Of a stretch of DNA of 50,432 bases, positions 33,554 through 42,933 are shown one piece after another; position 1 is the stretch's first letter, and each line of letters opens with the position of its first letter. The stretch lies in the NCBI GenBank assembly GCA_934476315.1, contig CAKSNQ010000010.1, positions 1-50,432 on the forward strand, read 5' to 3'. Both the position numbers and the translations under genes were made by a program. This DNA is from an uncultured Eubacteriales bacterium (lineage in GTDB: Bacteria > Bacillota > Clostridia > Oscillospirales > CAG-272). The notes under the pieces are model-generated. The model saw nothing but the letters and a program-made list of their open reading frames with translations. It was not told the DNA's origin and made no database searches.

Positions 33554-33656
33554 ATAATCTGTAACTCCTTTCCGAATCCGGATTGGGCGGACACAGTGCC
33601 GTGTCCGCGCCGCAAACCTCTCATTTCCCGAGGGCGGAAGCCGCGCGCGAAGCCCC

Positions 33657-34370
33657 TTACGCCTCCGCGGTCTCCAGCGCCACCCGGATCATCTCCTCAA
33701 AGGACGTCTGGCGCTCCTGCGCGCTGAGGTTGTGCTCGGGGTGCAAAAACGAATCGCTGACCGTGCACAGGCACAGCGCCCGACGCCCCGCCCGCGCCGC
33801 GTTGCAATACAGCGCCGCCGCCTCCATCTCCACGCCGAGGACGCCCATTTTCGCCCACTCCAGCGTGGATGCCGCGTCATCGTAAAAGACGTCCGACGAC
33901 AGGACGTTTCCCACGTGGGCACGAACGCCCATGCTCCCGGCGACCGCCACCGCCCGCGACAGGAGCGTATAGTCCGCGATCGGGCAGAACGTTCCGGGCA
34001 GGCGGTACTGGGACGCATAATTTCCGTCCGTGCACGCGCCCATGGCGACGATCAGATCGCGCACCCGCGCCTCCTCGGACAGCGAGCCGCACGATCCGAC
34101 CCGGATGATCGAGGAGACCCCATAGAAGTGGAACAATTCGTACGAATAAATACCGATCGCCGGCTGTCCCATGCCGGACGCCATGACGCTGACCCGTTTG
34201 CCCTGATAATATCCCGTGTAGCCCTGCACGCCGCGGACGTTGTTGACCAGCTTCGCGTCGGTCAGAAAATGTTCGGCGATGTATGCCGAGCGGAGCGGGT
34301 CTCCGGGCATCAGGACGGTTTTGGCGAAGTCGCCTGCCCCGGCGCTGATATGCGGTGTCGGAATTGCCAT
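33657..34370 (-). CDS. deoD: Purine-nucleoside phosphorylase (DeoD type)
   Basis: 237 residues, normal for the hexameric DeoD class. It cleaves purine (deoxy)nucleosides. MPGDPLRS holds the phosphate-binding arginine, RVGSCGSL the second phosphate contact, and GVEMEAAALY the ribose-contacting Glu. The catalytic Asp is in CTVSDSFLHPE. AAAGGAGG is about eight bases before the ATG at 34370, and the open frame upstream overlaps deoC without similarity. It starts 31 bases after the deoC stop. Confidence 0.96.
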   Translation of the reverse strand: MAIPTPHISAGAGDFAKTVLMPGDPLRSAYIAEHFLTDAKLVNNVRGVQGYTGYYQGKRVSVMASGMGQPAIGIYSYELFHFYGVSSIIRVGSCGSLSEEARVRDLIVAMGACTDGNYASQYRLPGTFCPIADYTLLSRAVAVAGSMGVRAHVGNVLSSDVFYDDAASTLEWAKMGVLGVEMEAAALYCNAARAGRRALCLCTVSDSFLHPEHNLSAQERQTSFEEMIRVALETAEA

Positions 34371-34401
34371 GATTTTTTCCTCCTTTGACGGTCTTGCTTG
34401 T

Positions 34402-35088
34402 TTATTCGCTTTTGTCTGCGGTCGGATTCCCGTGCCCGCGCATGGCGCGCACAAGCCCGACGATGCGGCTGCTGCCCAGGCGGTCCGCCCCCGCCGCGAG
34501 CATGCGTTCGGCGTCGTCCGGCGAGGAGATTCCGCCCGCCGCCTTGACTCTGACGTTCTGCCCGACGTGGGCGCGCAGAAGTGCGACATCCTCCGGCGTG
34601 GCGCCGCCGCGTGAAAATCCGGTGGACGTTTTGATAAAGTCCGCGCCCGCCTCGGTAACAAGGCGGCACATCCGGCGCTTTTCGTCGTCACTCAGCAGGC
34701 ACGTCTCGATGATGACCTTGAGCACGCGCTCGCCGCAAAGAATTTTCAGAAGGCGGATTTCGCGCAGGATCGCGTCGTCCCGTCCGTCGCGGACGTCCCC
34801 GAGGTTGACCACCATGTCGATCTCATCCGCGCCGCAACCGATTGCCTCGACGGTCTCCGCCGCCTTGACCTGTGTCGTCTGGTAGCCGTTGGGAAAGCCC
34901 ACCACAGTGCAGATCTTCAGGCGGTCGCCCACGTATTGTCTGGCGCGCGCCACGTACGACGGCGGAATACAAACGCTCGCCGTTCCCCATTCCATGCCCT
35001 CGTCGCATAGCCTGCGGATATCCTCCCACGTGGCGGTCTGCGACAGGCAGGTATGATCTGTGCAGGATAGTATTTTTTCAATATTCAT
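34402..35088 (-). CDS. deoC: Deoxyribose-phosphate aldolase
   Basis: 228 residues of a TIM-barrel class I aldolase that splits deoxyribose 5-phosphate into glyceraldehyde 3-phosphate and acetaldehyde. The Schiff-base lysine is Lys153 in DFIKTSTGF, the proton-relay lysine lies in VRVKAAGG, and Asp91 in EIDMVVNLG is conserved. It is the first gene of the nucleoside operon, with GGAGG about eight bases before the ATG at 35088 and a promoter at 35122-35150. All five genes form a complete route from deoxynucleosides to glycolysis. No dedicated transporter or DeoR-type repressor is visible in the window. Confidence 0.97.
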   Translation of the reverse strand: MNIEKILSCTDHTCLSQTATWEDIRRLCDEGMEWGTASVCIPPSYVARARQYVGDRLKICTVVGFPNGYQTTQVKAAETVEAIGCGADEIDMVVNLGDVRDGRDDAILREIRLLKILCGERVLKVIIETCLLSDDEKRRMCRLVTEAGADFIKTSTGFSRGGATPEDVALLRAHVGQNVRVKAAGGISSPDDAERMLAAGADRLGSSRIVGLVRAMRGHGNPTADKSE

Positions 35089-35121
35089 CGGGATTCCTCC
35101 AAAATCGGCTTTTTCGTTTTT

Positions 35122-35150
35122 ATGATACCACACAAACGGGAAAAATGCAA
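35122..35150 (-). promoter_or_regulatory. deo operon promoter
   Basis: On the minus strand TTGCAT (plus 35145-35150), 17 bases, TATCAT (plus 35122-35127), preceded by GTGTGG as in the hom promoter. It is back-to-back with the metallophosphoesterase promoter; the two -35 boxes are 19 bases apart. Confidence 0.88.
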
Positions 35151-35169
35151 GTATTCCCCCCGTTTTCCC

Positions 35170-35198
35170 TTGACAAACACGAATTTTTATACTAAAAT
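35170..35198 (+). promoter_or_regulatory. Promoter of the metallophosphoesterase gene
   Basis: Consensus TTGACA at 35170-35175, 17-base spacer, TAAAAT at 35193-35198. The start codon is 39 bases downstream of the -10 box. Confidence 0.88.
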
Positions 35199-35236
35199 GA
35201 GACAAAAAATCACCCGCTTGAAAGGGGAGGCAAACC

Positions 35237-36421
35237 ATGGAAAAGACGATTTCCCGACCGGAGTCGGACTACCAAAGCTGCGCGGCGGCGCTGAAGGCGA
35301 AGCTGGCACAGCTTCCCACCCCCGCACAGAAGCGCCTGACCTATCTGACCATCACCGACATTCATTGCGAGGAGCCCGAGGCGTGGGAGAGCATCTCCCG
35401 CCAGCTGACACAAATTGTTGAACTGTCCCGCGATTGCCACCCCGATTTTATTTATGTCGGCGGCGACCTTTTGCGCGGACGGAACCCGTATCCGGAAATC
35501 GGGAGCAAGCAGAACAATCTCTCCTACGTCCGCCGCATGGCGGATATTCTCCGCGACGCCGCGGCGCCCGTCTTTTTCGCCTTTGGAAACCACGATGACA
35601 ACGCCCACCACTGGGAGGACGACACCCGCCGGAACACGACCTGCCCGATCGGGGACATCATCACGAAGCGCGAATTCTGCGAGATCTGCATCGACCCGCT
35701 CGCCCGCGTCGTCCACGACACGCAAAATCCCCTGTCCTGCTACTATTATTACGACATCCCCGGCAAAAAAACACGCGTCGTCGTGCTGGACACCACCGAT
35801 TATCCGCTGACCAATCAGAGCGACCCCCGCTACGCCGACCGGGGCGGGCGTACCGAGCTTCGCGTCTCGGCGCGTCAGATCACATGGCTGTGCGAGGAGG
35901 CGCTGACCGTCCGGGAGGAGGGCTGGAGCTACGTCATCCTGTCCCACGTCCCGCTGTCCGTTGACTTCATGGGCGCACCCACGCAGGTCGCCGCCTACGG
36001 AACGTGGGTCTGGGATATTCTCTGCGCGCTCAACAATCGCACTGTCTATGTCCGCGAAAATGCGCCGATGACGTGCGGCGACGGCAAGGAATTTCTCACG
36101 GTTCACGCGGACTTTTCGGACTTTTCCTCCCGCGTCGTCCTGCATCATTTCGGACACGTTCATTTTGACGCAGCCACCATGGTGGACGGCATTGCCTGCG
36201 TCTGCACGGCAAACGCATGGTGCGAAAATTACACGGCGAAAACCATTCCCGCCCCCAAGAACGCCGCTTTGGAAAACTACCGCTTTTACGACGGCAGACG
36301 GCTCGGCGACCTCAGCGAGGCGCTGCTGGACGTCTGCGCGCTGGTGCCCGGCGAGGTCTGGTACCGCTTCCGCTTCGGCACCGGCGAGGACACCCGCCTG
36401 CCCCGGAAAAAGCCGGAATAA
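35237..36421 (+). CDS. Calcineurin-like metallophosphoesterase
   Basis: 394 residues with the five metallophosphoesterase blocks: TDIHCEE (Asp41, His43), GGDLLRG (75-81), GNHD (117-120), SHVPL (His237) and GHVH (306-309). No signal peptide, so it acts in the cytoplasm. The family cleaves phosphomono- or diesters with two metal ions. The closest pattern is the group annotated as phosphohydrolases in Clostridia, without a fixed substrate. The ATG at 35237 has GGGGAGG six to seven bases upstream. Divergence from the deo operon might hint at nucleotide metabolism, but this is weak. No obvious terminator follows. Confidence 0.87.
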   Translation: MEKTISRPESDYQSCAAALKAKLAQLPTPAQKRLTYLTITDIHCEEPEAWESISRQLTQIVELSRDCHPDFIYVGGDLLRGRNPYPEIGSKQNNLSYVRRMADILRDAAAPVFFAFGNHDDNAHHWEDDTRRNTTCPIGDIITKREFCEICIDPLARVVHDTQNPLSCYYYYDIPGKKTRVVVLDTTDYPLTNQSDPRYADRGGRTELRVSARQITWLCEEALTVREEGWSYVILSHVPLSVDFMGAPTQVAAYGTWVWDILCALNNRTVYVRENAPMTCGDGKEFLTVHADFSDFSSRVVLHHFGHVHFDAATMVDGIACVCTANAWCENYTAKTIPAPKNAALENYRFYDGRRLGDLSEALLDVCALVPGEVWYRFRFGTGEDTRLPRKKPE

Positions 36422-36643
36422 TCGTACGCCCGCGCCCCGCGCCCACTGCCCCTCCTGCCGCCCCGCACAACCCGCGCTTTTGCGCGTCGTGAACGGACGG
36501 TTCCGGTCCCCCGGAAATTGACGCCAAAACAGCCCACCCGCCGACGCATGACGGGCATCACACAGCCGGCGGCGGACTTGCGACGGGCGGGCACGTCCGG
36601 GCGAGGTGGGAGACGCGGCGGGGCAAAAAGGAATGTCCCCCCC

Positions 36644-36672
36644 TTGCAAATTCCGCCGGGGTGTGCTATAAT
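36644..36672 (+). promoter_or_regulatory. Promoter of the DUF3737-glycosidase gene
   Basis: TTGCAA at 36644-36649, 17-base spacer, consensus TATAAT at 36667-36672; the start codon is 56 bases beyond. It is the only recognised element in the gene-free interval 36422-36727. Confidence 0.9.
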
Positions 36673-36727
36673 TTCAATAAAGGTCGCCGCGAGAAGTGCG
36701 ACAAGGTTCGGAGGCAAGAGCATAGAG

Positions 36728-39700
36728 ATGGAAATCATTCGGGGAAAACAATTCGATGAGGAGCGTGCGCTGTACGGCAAGCGCGGCATCCGGCTGATCG
36801 ACTGCCGATTTGACGGTCCGGCGGACGGCGAGAGTGCGCTCAAGGAGTGTGCCGACGTCACGGCGGAGCACTGCTATTTCAATCTGCGCTACCCGTTCTG
36901 GCACGACGACGGTGCGGTCCTGCGCGACGTGGAAATGACCGCGCTGTGCCGCGCGGCGCTGTGGTACTCAAACGATATTGAAATGGAGAACTGCCGCCTC
37001 CACGGAATCAAAGCGCTGCGGGAGTGCCACGGCATCTCCATGGAGCACTGCGACGTGATCTCGCCCGAATTCGGCTGGTCCTCCACGGGTATCCGGATGC
37101 AGAACTGCACCGTCGAGAGCGAATATTTCATGCTCCGCGCACGCAACCTGCACTTTGACGAGCTACATATGAAAGGAAAATATTCCTTTCAATACATAGA
37201 AGATGCGGTTTTCGAGCACTGCGTTCTCGACACCAAGGACGCGCTGTGGCACGCGCGGCGGGTCATCCTCCGCAACTGCACGGTCAAAGGCGAATACCTT
37301 GCGTGGTACTGCGAAAACGTAACGTTCGACCACTGCCGCATCATCGGCACCCAGCCGCTGTGCTACTGCCGCGGTCTGCGCCTCATCGACTGCGAAATGA
37401 TCGACACGGATCTGTCCTTTGAACGTTCGGAGGTGGAGGCGACGCTGACCGCGCCGATCCTGAGCATCAAAAATCCGCTCGCGGGGCACATTTCCGTCCC
37501 CGCCGTCGGGGAGATCATCCGCGACGACGACACATTCCGCGGGGATGTCATCGTGACAGGCCGAGGCACCAAAGGAGGATACGCCATGTCTTTTGATTTC
37601 AAGACGATTGACAAACAGGATCGTCCCCTTCCGTTCTGGTCGTGGAACGAGCGTCTCTGTGCGGACGAAACGCGCCGACAGGTGGACGTCATGGAGGCGG
37701 CGGGCATCGGAGGCTTCTTCATGCACGCGCGCGGCGGCTTGCAGACGCCATACATGGGTGAGGAATGGTTTGAAAATGTTTCCGCCGCAATCGACCGGGC
37801 GGAGGACCTCGGCATGCACGCATGGGCGTACGATGAGAACGGGTGGCCCTCCGGCTTCGGTAACGGGCTGGTCAACGGGCGCGGCGAGGCATACTGGCAG
37901 AAATATCTCCGCGTACAAAGCGCCGATGCCGACCGCTCGCACATCCCGGAGAACCGTATCATCTGTGTCACGGAAACGTCCTGCTTTTACTACGAGGTCA
38001 ACCCTTTCTACGTGGACACGATGTCCCGCGAGGTCGTCGCCGCGTTCCTGCACGACATCTACCTGCCCTACTGCGAGAGGTACGGCACACGTCTTGACGG
38101 CTTTTTCACCGACGAGCCACAGCTCTCAAGGAACGGCATCCCGTGGAGCCTGACGCTCCCGGAGGAATACCGGCGCGCGTACGGAGAACCGATCGAGGCG
38201 ATTCTCCCGGCGCTGTTTTCCGATGATGTTCCCGACCACGCCCGGGCGCGCGTGCGCTTCTGGCGGTTGGTCACGGAGCTGTTCTCTGAAAACTACTTTC
38301 ATCAGATTTATGATTTTTGCCACGCGCACGGCGTTCGTCTGACCGGACACCTCGTGAAGGAAGATTTTTTGCCGGATCAGATCACGACCAACGGCGCCTG
38401 CATGCCGCATTACGAGTATTTTGACATTCCCGGTATGGACTGGCTCTGCCGCCCCGTCAAGCCCGTTCTGACCATCCGCCAGTTGACCAGTGCCGCCGCC
38501 CAGACCGGCAAGACAAAAGTGCTCACGGAGGCATACGCCGCCTGCGGTCACGGCATCGGGCACGACGAGCTCAGGCGCAATTTTGAATGGATGGCGGTGC
38601 GCGGTGTCAACCTGCTCTGCCAGCATCTGGAGGGGTATTCCCTGCGCGGCATACGCAAGCGCGATTACCCGCCCGCCCTGTTCGAACAACAGCCATGGTG
38701 GGGGGAATACCGCGTCTTCAATGACACGGTGTCGCGCATCGGCAGACTGCTCTCCGAGGGCGAGGACTGCTCCGATACTCTGCTTCTGCACAACATCACC
38801 TCCGCGTGGGCGTGCTTTAACGGCGCGCCAAACCCCGCCGTCTCCCGTCTCAATGCGGCGCTTCTTTCCGACATGAACGCGCTGGAAGAAAAGCATGTCC
38901 AGTTCCATTTCGGCGACGAAATTCTGCTGGAGCGCCACGGGCGGGTCGAGGGAGACCGCCTGATCGTCGGGAAGATGTCCTATCGCCGTATCGTTCTGTG
39001 CGAGCACTGCTGTCTTCTGGACAACACGCGGCGACTCCTGGAGGAATTCCGTCGCGGCGGCGGGCAAATTTTCGACCGTGCTGACGATGTCCCCGCCGAG
39101 CATGCCGTAGATCGCCGGGAAATCAGCTACCTCCGACGCGCCTACCCCGATTTTACACTCCATTATTTTGTCAACACAGGCGATGAGGAGATCACCGCCG
39201 ATATTTCCGTCGGCAGTTTTTCCGTGGACGCCGAGACAGGTGAACGCCTCCCGTTCTCCGTCGGAAAGCATAGCTTCCCGCCCCGCAGCAGTCTGCTGGT
39301 GATCGACGACGGCACCGCCTGTGCGCCGCCGCAGGCTTGCGTCGTCCCTTCCCCCCTCCCGACGGACGGCACGTGGGAGCTGATCCAAGCCACAGAAAAT
39401 GCACTGACGCTGGATCGTTGCACGTACTTTTTTGACGGGCAACTGCAACAGAGCGAGGGCGACATTCTCAACATCGGCAACCGCGCGCTGGCATTGGAGC
39501 GTCCTGTACGGATTCTCTGCCGATTCCGGGTATTTGCCGAGGAGGTTCCGCCGAAGCTCTCGCTGGTGTGCGAGACCCCGCAAAACTTCACCATCCGCGT
39601 CAACGGCGCTACGATCGACACCGCGGCGGACCATGGATTTTTCTGCGACCGCGCGTTCCGGCGGCTGGATATTTCCGGGCAAATGCGCCGTGGGGAAAAC

Positions 39701-40351
39701 ATCATCGAGACGGAAACACTCTTTTCGCAGTCCCCCGAGGTCTACGAGAATCTGCGCCGCGCCCGTCAGTTTGAATCCGAGAAGAACAAGCTGACCTTTG
39801 ACCACGAAATCGAGGCTCTCTACCTGGTCGGTCATTTCGGCGTCCGCTGTGACGGAACCTTCAAAAAGTCCACCCACGCCTCCTCGGTCTTTGACGGGAG
39901 GTTCGTACTCACTGCCCCGCCCCGCGCGCTGACACTGACCCACATCGAGCGGCAAGGGTTCCCGTTCTTTGCAGGCGAGCTGACGCTCCGCCGCACCTAT
40001 CCCGCAGAAGCGGGCGGAGAGCATCCCTCGTTCCGCTTTAACAAGGCAGGTATTAACGTCGTGCGTCTCTCGCTGAACGGCAAGCCGATCGGCACGCGCC
40101 TGTGGGAACCCTATGTGTTTGATCTGTCCGACGGTTGGAACCGTTCCGGCGAGAACACCGTGGAGGTGACGCTGGTCAACAATCTGCGCAACCTGCTCGG
40201 TCCGCATCACAACGCCGAGGGCGAGAGCTACGCCGTCTCGCCGCCCTCGTTTTTTGAGGAGGGGTGCATCTGGAACGGCTTCCGCCCCGGCGCGTATGTG
40301 CCGACCTACAATTTCATTGAGACCTCGCTGGTACGCGAGGAGGACGACTGA
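36728..40351 (+). CDS. Fusion: DUF3737 beta-helix protein plus GH106-like glycoside hydrolase
   Basis: 1207 residues in one frame. Residues 1 to about 280 are a DUF3737 protein: short repeats each with a Cys or His (CRFDG, CHGISMEHC, CVLDTKDALWHARRVILRNC) that build a right-handed beta-helix. From about residue 287 (MSFDFKTIDKQDRPLPFWSW) comes a large glycosidase. Its barrel has GIGGFFMHARGGLQTPYMGE, WAYDENGWPSGFGNG, FFTDEPQ and a C-terminal beta-sandwich domain with HFGVRC and NTVEVTL, resembling GH106-type alpha-L-rhamnosidase relatives. No signal peptide, so both parts would be cytoplasmic. The glycosidase still has its own ribosome-binding site and ATG at 37586, so a separate 921-residue product is likely. 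GGAGG lies 13 bases before the ATG at 36728. Exact sugar substrate unknown. Confidence 0.85.
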   Translation: MEIIRGKQFDEERALYGKRGIRLIDCRFDGPADGESALKECADVTAEHCYFNLRYPFWHDDGAVLRDVEMTALCRAALWYSNDIEMENCRLHGIKALRECHGISMEHCDVISPEFGWSSTGIRMQNCTVESEYFMLRARNLHFDELHMKGKYSFQYIEDAVFEHCVLDTKDALWHARRVILRNCTVKGEYLAWYCENVTFDHCRIIGTQPLCYCRGLRLIDCEMIDTDLSFERSEVEATLTAPILSIKNPLAGHISVPAVGEIIRDDDTFRGDVIVTGRGTKGGYAMSFDFKTIDKQDRPLPFWSWNERLCADETRRQVDVMEAAGIGGFFMHARGGLQTPYMGEEWFENVSAAIDRAEDLGMHAWAYDENGWPSGFGNGLVNGRGEAYWQKYLRVQSADADRSHIPENRIICVTETSCFYYEVNPFYVDTMSREVVAAFLHDIYLPYCERYGTRLDGFFTDEPQLSRNGIPWSLTLPEEYRRAYGEPIEAILPALFSDDVPDHARARVRFWRLVTELFSENYFHQIYDFCHAHGVRLTGHLVKEDFLPDQITTNGACMPHYEYFDIPGMDWLCRPVKPVLTIRQLTSAAAQTGKTKVLTEAYAACGHGIGHDELRRNFEWMAVRGVNLLCQHLEGYSLRGIRKRDYPPALFEQQPWWGEYRVFNDTVSRIGRLLSEGEDCSDTLLLHNITSAWACFNGAPNPAVSRLNAALLSDMNALEEKHVQFHFGDEILLERHGRVEGDRLIVGKMSYRRIVLCEHCCLLDNTRRLLEEFRRGGGQIFDRADDVPAEHAVDRREISYLRRAYPDFTLHYFVNTGDEEITADISVGSFSVDAETGERLPFSVGKHSFPPRSSLLVIDDGTACAPPQACVVPSPLPTDGTWELIQATENALTLDRCTYFFDGQLQQSEGDILNIGNRALALERPVRILCRFRVFAEEVPPKLSLVCETPQNFTIRVNGATIDTAADHGFFCDRAFRRLDISGQMRRGENIIETETLFSQSPEVYENLRRARQFESEKNKLTFDHEIEALYLVGHFGVRCDGTFKKSTHASSVFDGRFVLTAPPRALTLTHIERQGFPFFAGELTLRRTYPAEAGGEHPSFRFNKAGINVVRLSLNGKPIGTRLWEPYVFDLSDGWNRSGENTVEVTLVNNLRNLLGPHHNAEGESYAVSPPSFFEEGCIWNGFRPGAYVPTYNFIETSLVREEDD
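37571..37588 (+). promoter_or_regulatory. Internal ribosome-binding site and start of the glycosidase part
   Basis: AAAGGAGG at 37571-37578, seven bases, then ATG at 37586-37588, in frame with the fused gene. It is a better initiation site than the upstream start and marks where the second ancestral gene began. Confidence 0.8.
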
Positions 40352-40378
40352 CGCCGCCGCGGGCATGCGGCGGATACA

Positions 40379-40581
40379 GGGGGCTGTTAAAAACTCGATG
40401 TTTTTTACAGCCCCCTCAAAAATGTCAGTCGGGATTCCGACATTTTTGCGCGATCTTGGTCGTTTTTGCCGACCTTTTTTTGATTTTCTTGCTTTCCTTG
40501 GCGGCAAAATGGCGGCGTCCGGCCGCCAAGACCAATGTCGCGGGGGGACTAAAAACTCAGGATGAGTTTTTTAGTCCCCCC
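40379..40581 (+). repeat. Dispersed structured repeat, copy B
   Basis: About 200 bases, inverted relative to copy A at 3241-3439. Stem-loop 1 is 40379-40415 (9-bp GC arm plus A/T part). Stem-loop 2 is AAAAATGTC with its complement (about 40418-40446). The conserved middle follows, then GGCAAAATGGCGGCG with a GCCGCC stem at about 40500-40528. The last is stem-loop 40542-40581 (17-bp stem with one bulge). Its ends flank convergent genes (stops at 40351 and 40609), so the outer stem-loops probably terminate both. Fortuitous reading frames through the element give similar peptides in copies A and B, but this is not a gene. Confidence 0.87.
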
Positions 40582-40608
40582 TTTAATCTTCATTTTTCTC
40601 AATCGCCC

Positions 40609-41709
40609 TCAGCGTTCGGCACCCAACAGCGCGCACAGTGCCTGCGCCAGAATCTGCGCGGCGGCGTCCGCCTCGCCCTGACTGTTGCCTGTAGTTCCCA
40701 TCTCCACACGAATCGCCGTGACCGCTGTTCCGTCCCCATTTTGAAGCGTCCACCCGTCCGTTGTCGTCCGCGGCGGACGGCACAAATGCTCCGCCCGGCG
40801 GTTCAGCTCTCCGTACAATGCCGCCGCGAGCGCCGACGCATCCCCCGACGCCGCGGTGCACCGTAGCTGTGCCACCGCCTGTGCGGGCTGACCGCACAGA
40901 GTGACAGCGCGCAGAATGTCGCCGTCCTCGTTCACGCCCGCGTCCCGATGAAGGTCAATGACCAGCCGCACATGCGGATACCGGCGGAGCGCCTCCTCGG
41001 TCGCCTCCCGGGCGCGGTCGAACGCTCCGGCGTTTCCGGACGCGTCAAACGCCGTATTCAGGTGCAACACCCCGATTCCCCTCGCTTCCAATGCCGCCGC
41101 GAGCGTCTGTCCGACGCCGACCACCGTGCCCGCCGTCTCCCCAACACGCGCCCGTCCGACGCTCGTCGACCAATCCACCGACCGGGTGTCTGGCGACAGA
41201 TATGCCTCCCGGCTGTGCGCGTGCAGGATCACCACCTGAATCTCGCCGTTCGCCTCCAGTCGGAGGGCATCCGGCAGCACGCTTCCCTGTGCGGGTAGCC
41301 CGGCGTCCGCCCAGAGGTCGGTGGGAATGACCGCCCGCGCGCCGTCGGAAACGGCATTGGCGTCCCATATGTACAGCTGATCGCGGGTCAGCCCCTCCGT
41401 CTCCCCGGAGGGGTCGCTCGTCGGCGGGTCGGAGGGATCCTTGCCCCCCGGCGCCTCGCCCTGCCGCGTTTCCGCACGCCACCGGGTAAGCGCGGCATCC
41501 AACCACTGCCGCGGGGTGGTCTTCGTATACCACGCGTAAAATCCCCCGGCAATCAGGCAGAGCACCACGACACGGAACAAAAACTCTCCCACTCCCCGCC
41601 AAAGTCTCCGCCGTCTCCCGGCACGCCGACGCCGCTCCATTTCTCCGGGCGGGAGCCAGATCATCTCCTGCTCCTCCTCCGGAGTTCGCATCTCTCGCAT
41701 CTCTCTCAT
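40609..41709 (-). CDS. spoIIP: Stage II sporulation protein P
   Basis: 366 residues. SpoIIP is a membrane-bound amidase/endopeptidase that degrades peptidoglycan during engulfment together with SpoIID and SpoIIM. A basic cytoplasmic start is followed by one membrane segment (about 40-60), a variable linker and the catalytic domain with VVILHAHSREAYLS, VIDLHRDAG and VEMGTTGNSQGEAD carrying the zinc and catalytic residues. GAGGTGATC is about ten bases before the ATG. It lies 69 bases after gpr, the standard clostridial arrangement. Expression is presumably mother-cell specific (SigE), though I could not identify a clear sporulation promoter. Confidence 0.93.
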   Translation of the reverse strand: MREMREMRTPEEEQEMIWLPPGEMERRRRAGRRRRLWRGVGEFLFRVVVLCLIAGGFYAWYTKTTPRQWLDAALTRWRAETRQGEAPGGKDPSDPPTSDPSGETEGLTRDQLYIWDANAVSDGARAVIPTDLWADAGLPAQGSVLPDALRLEANGEIQVVILHAHSREAYLSPDTRSVDWSTSVGRARVGETAGTVVGVGQTLAAALEARGIGVLHLNTAFDASGNAGAFDRAREATEEALRRYPHVRLVIDLHRDAGVNEDGDILRAVTLCGQPAQAVAQLRCTAASGDASALAAALYGELNRRAEHLCRPPRTTTDGWTLQNGDGTAVTAIRVEMGTTGNSQGEADAAAQILAQALCALLGAER

Positions 41710-41778
41710 AGCAAAGGATCACCTCACTCACCCCATCTTATGAGGCGTCGGGCGCTTTCATGCAATCGCCGCCCCGAC

Positions 41779-42672
41779 TCAGCTCAGCGTCGGCACCCCC
41801 ACGAGCGCCCGGTTGATTGCGTGCGCCAGAAGCGTCGCCGTCCGCCCCGCGATCAGGTCCGCCTCCTTGGGGGAAACGTAAAATCGCTTGCCGTTTTCCA
41901 GAATGGCGCGCAAGCGGTCATCCACCTGCTCAATGCCCGCCTGTCGGAGTGCATCATACACCAGCGTCGAGGAATCCACAACCGTCGGCACGCCCAGCGC
42001 GATCACCGGCACGCCCAGCGTTTTCTTTCCCAACGCGTGCCGCTGATTTCCCACGCCCGCCCCCGGCGAGATGCCCGTGTTGCTCAGTTGCAGTGTCGAG
42101 GCGAGGCGCTCACAGCTTCGCGCCGCCAGCGCGTCAATCACGATAAGCACATTGGGATGACTCGCGCGCACCGCGCCCCGGATGACCTCCAGCGTCTCCA
42201 TACCGGTCTGTCCCAGCACACCCGGCGCGATGGCAGACACCGCGCAGCACGCCATGTCGCGAAAAAGGCGCGGCATTTGCTCCCGCAGGTGACGCGTCAC
42301 CAGTAATTCCCCGATTGCGCGCGGACCGATCGCATCCGCCGTGATGTCCCGATTACCCAGCCCCACGACCAACACCGACACCTCGGGGTCCGGCTCCCTG
42401 CCCACCTCGCGCGTCAGAAGTTGAACAAGCAGCTTCGCCACCGTTCTCTCCAGCGCCTCTCTCGCCTGTGCGTCCAGTTTCCAGATCTTCCCGCAGTTGA
42501 CCGTCACGTATTCCCCGACGGGGCGTCCAAGCCGCCCGGCGGCTTCCGGCGTGAGAATGCGCAGAACCTGCCATACGCCGTGCGACCACTTCCTCTCAAA
42601 AAATTCCGTCCCTGCGATACTGCTCTGCCGCCCCCACTCGCACGCAAGGTCCGTCCGCGTATAGTCGTGCAC
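41779..42672 (-). CDS. gpr: Germination protease GPR
   Basis: 297 residues from the GTG at 42672, placed six bases after AAGGAGGTG; the usual N-terminus VHDYTRTDLACE follows directly. GPR is made as an inactive zymogen in the forespore and later degrades small acid-soluble spore proteins. VVGLGNRDITADAIGPRAIG and VIVIDALAARS carry the conserved aspartates of this aspartic-type protease; FFERKWSHGVWQVLRI is the propeptide-core region. It pairs with spoIIP. No clear SigF/SigG promoter was found in 42673-42850. Confidence 0.92.
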   Translation of the reverse strand: MHDYTRTDLACEWGRQSSIAGTEFFERKWSHGVWQVLRILTPEAAGRLGRPVGEYVTVNCGKIWKLDAQAREALERTVAKLLVQLLTREVGREPDPEVSVLVVGLGNRDITADAIGPRAIGELLVTRHLREQMPRLFRDMACCAVSAIAPGVLGQTGMETLEVIRGAVRASHPNVLIVIDALAARSCERLASTLQLSNTGISPGAGVGNQRHALGKKTLGVPVIALGVPTVVDSSTLVYDALRQAGIEQVDDRLRAILENGKRFYVSPKEADLIAGRTATLLAHAINRALVGVPTLS

Positions 42673-42842
42673 CGCCGCCACCTCCTTATTCTCGCTTTTC
42701 TTAGTGTCCCCGTCCGCCCGACAGCCATGCGCAGACAACAAAAATTAACAAAAAAGACATGTTTCGTCCGCTTTTTCCCTCTTGTATTTTTCGCCCGCTT
42801 CCGCTAGGATAAATCGTGGGGAATTGTCCGGCTCGAGTGCTT

Positions 42843-42898
42843 TTGCGCCGAGGCGCAACGTGTGTTTTTGCACAGATTTTCCTCCGGGAAATTGTGCA
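42843..42898. promoter_or_regulatory. Two palindromes upstream of the peptide-binding lipoprotein gene
   Basis: A perfect 7-bp palindrome TTGCGCC-GA-GGCGCAA at 42843-42858 and an imperfect longer one at 42869-42898 (TGCACAGATTTTCC against GGGAAATTGTGCA, one bulge). Both lie 35-90 bases upstream of the promoter at 42934. The rest of the gene-free interval 42673-43021 is plain. Confidence 0.5.
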
Positions 42899-42933
42899 TT
42901 TGTCCGAAACTTCAACGCCGCCGCGAAAATCCA

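Noticed and set aside
38126..40507. 793-codon open frame antisense to the glycosidase
   Set aside because: Shadow of a real gene; its first codons only translate repeat copy B.
42673..42850. SigF/SigG promoter for gpr
   Set aside because: I could not find both boxes at the right spacing by eye.
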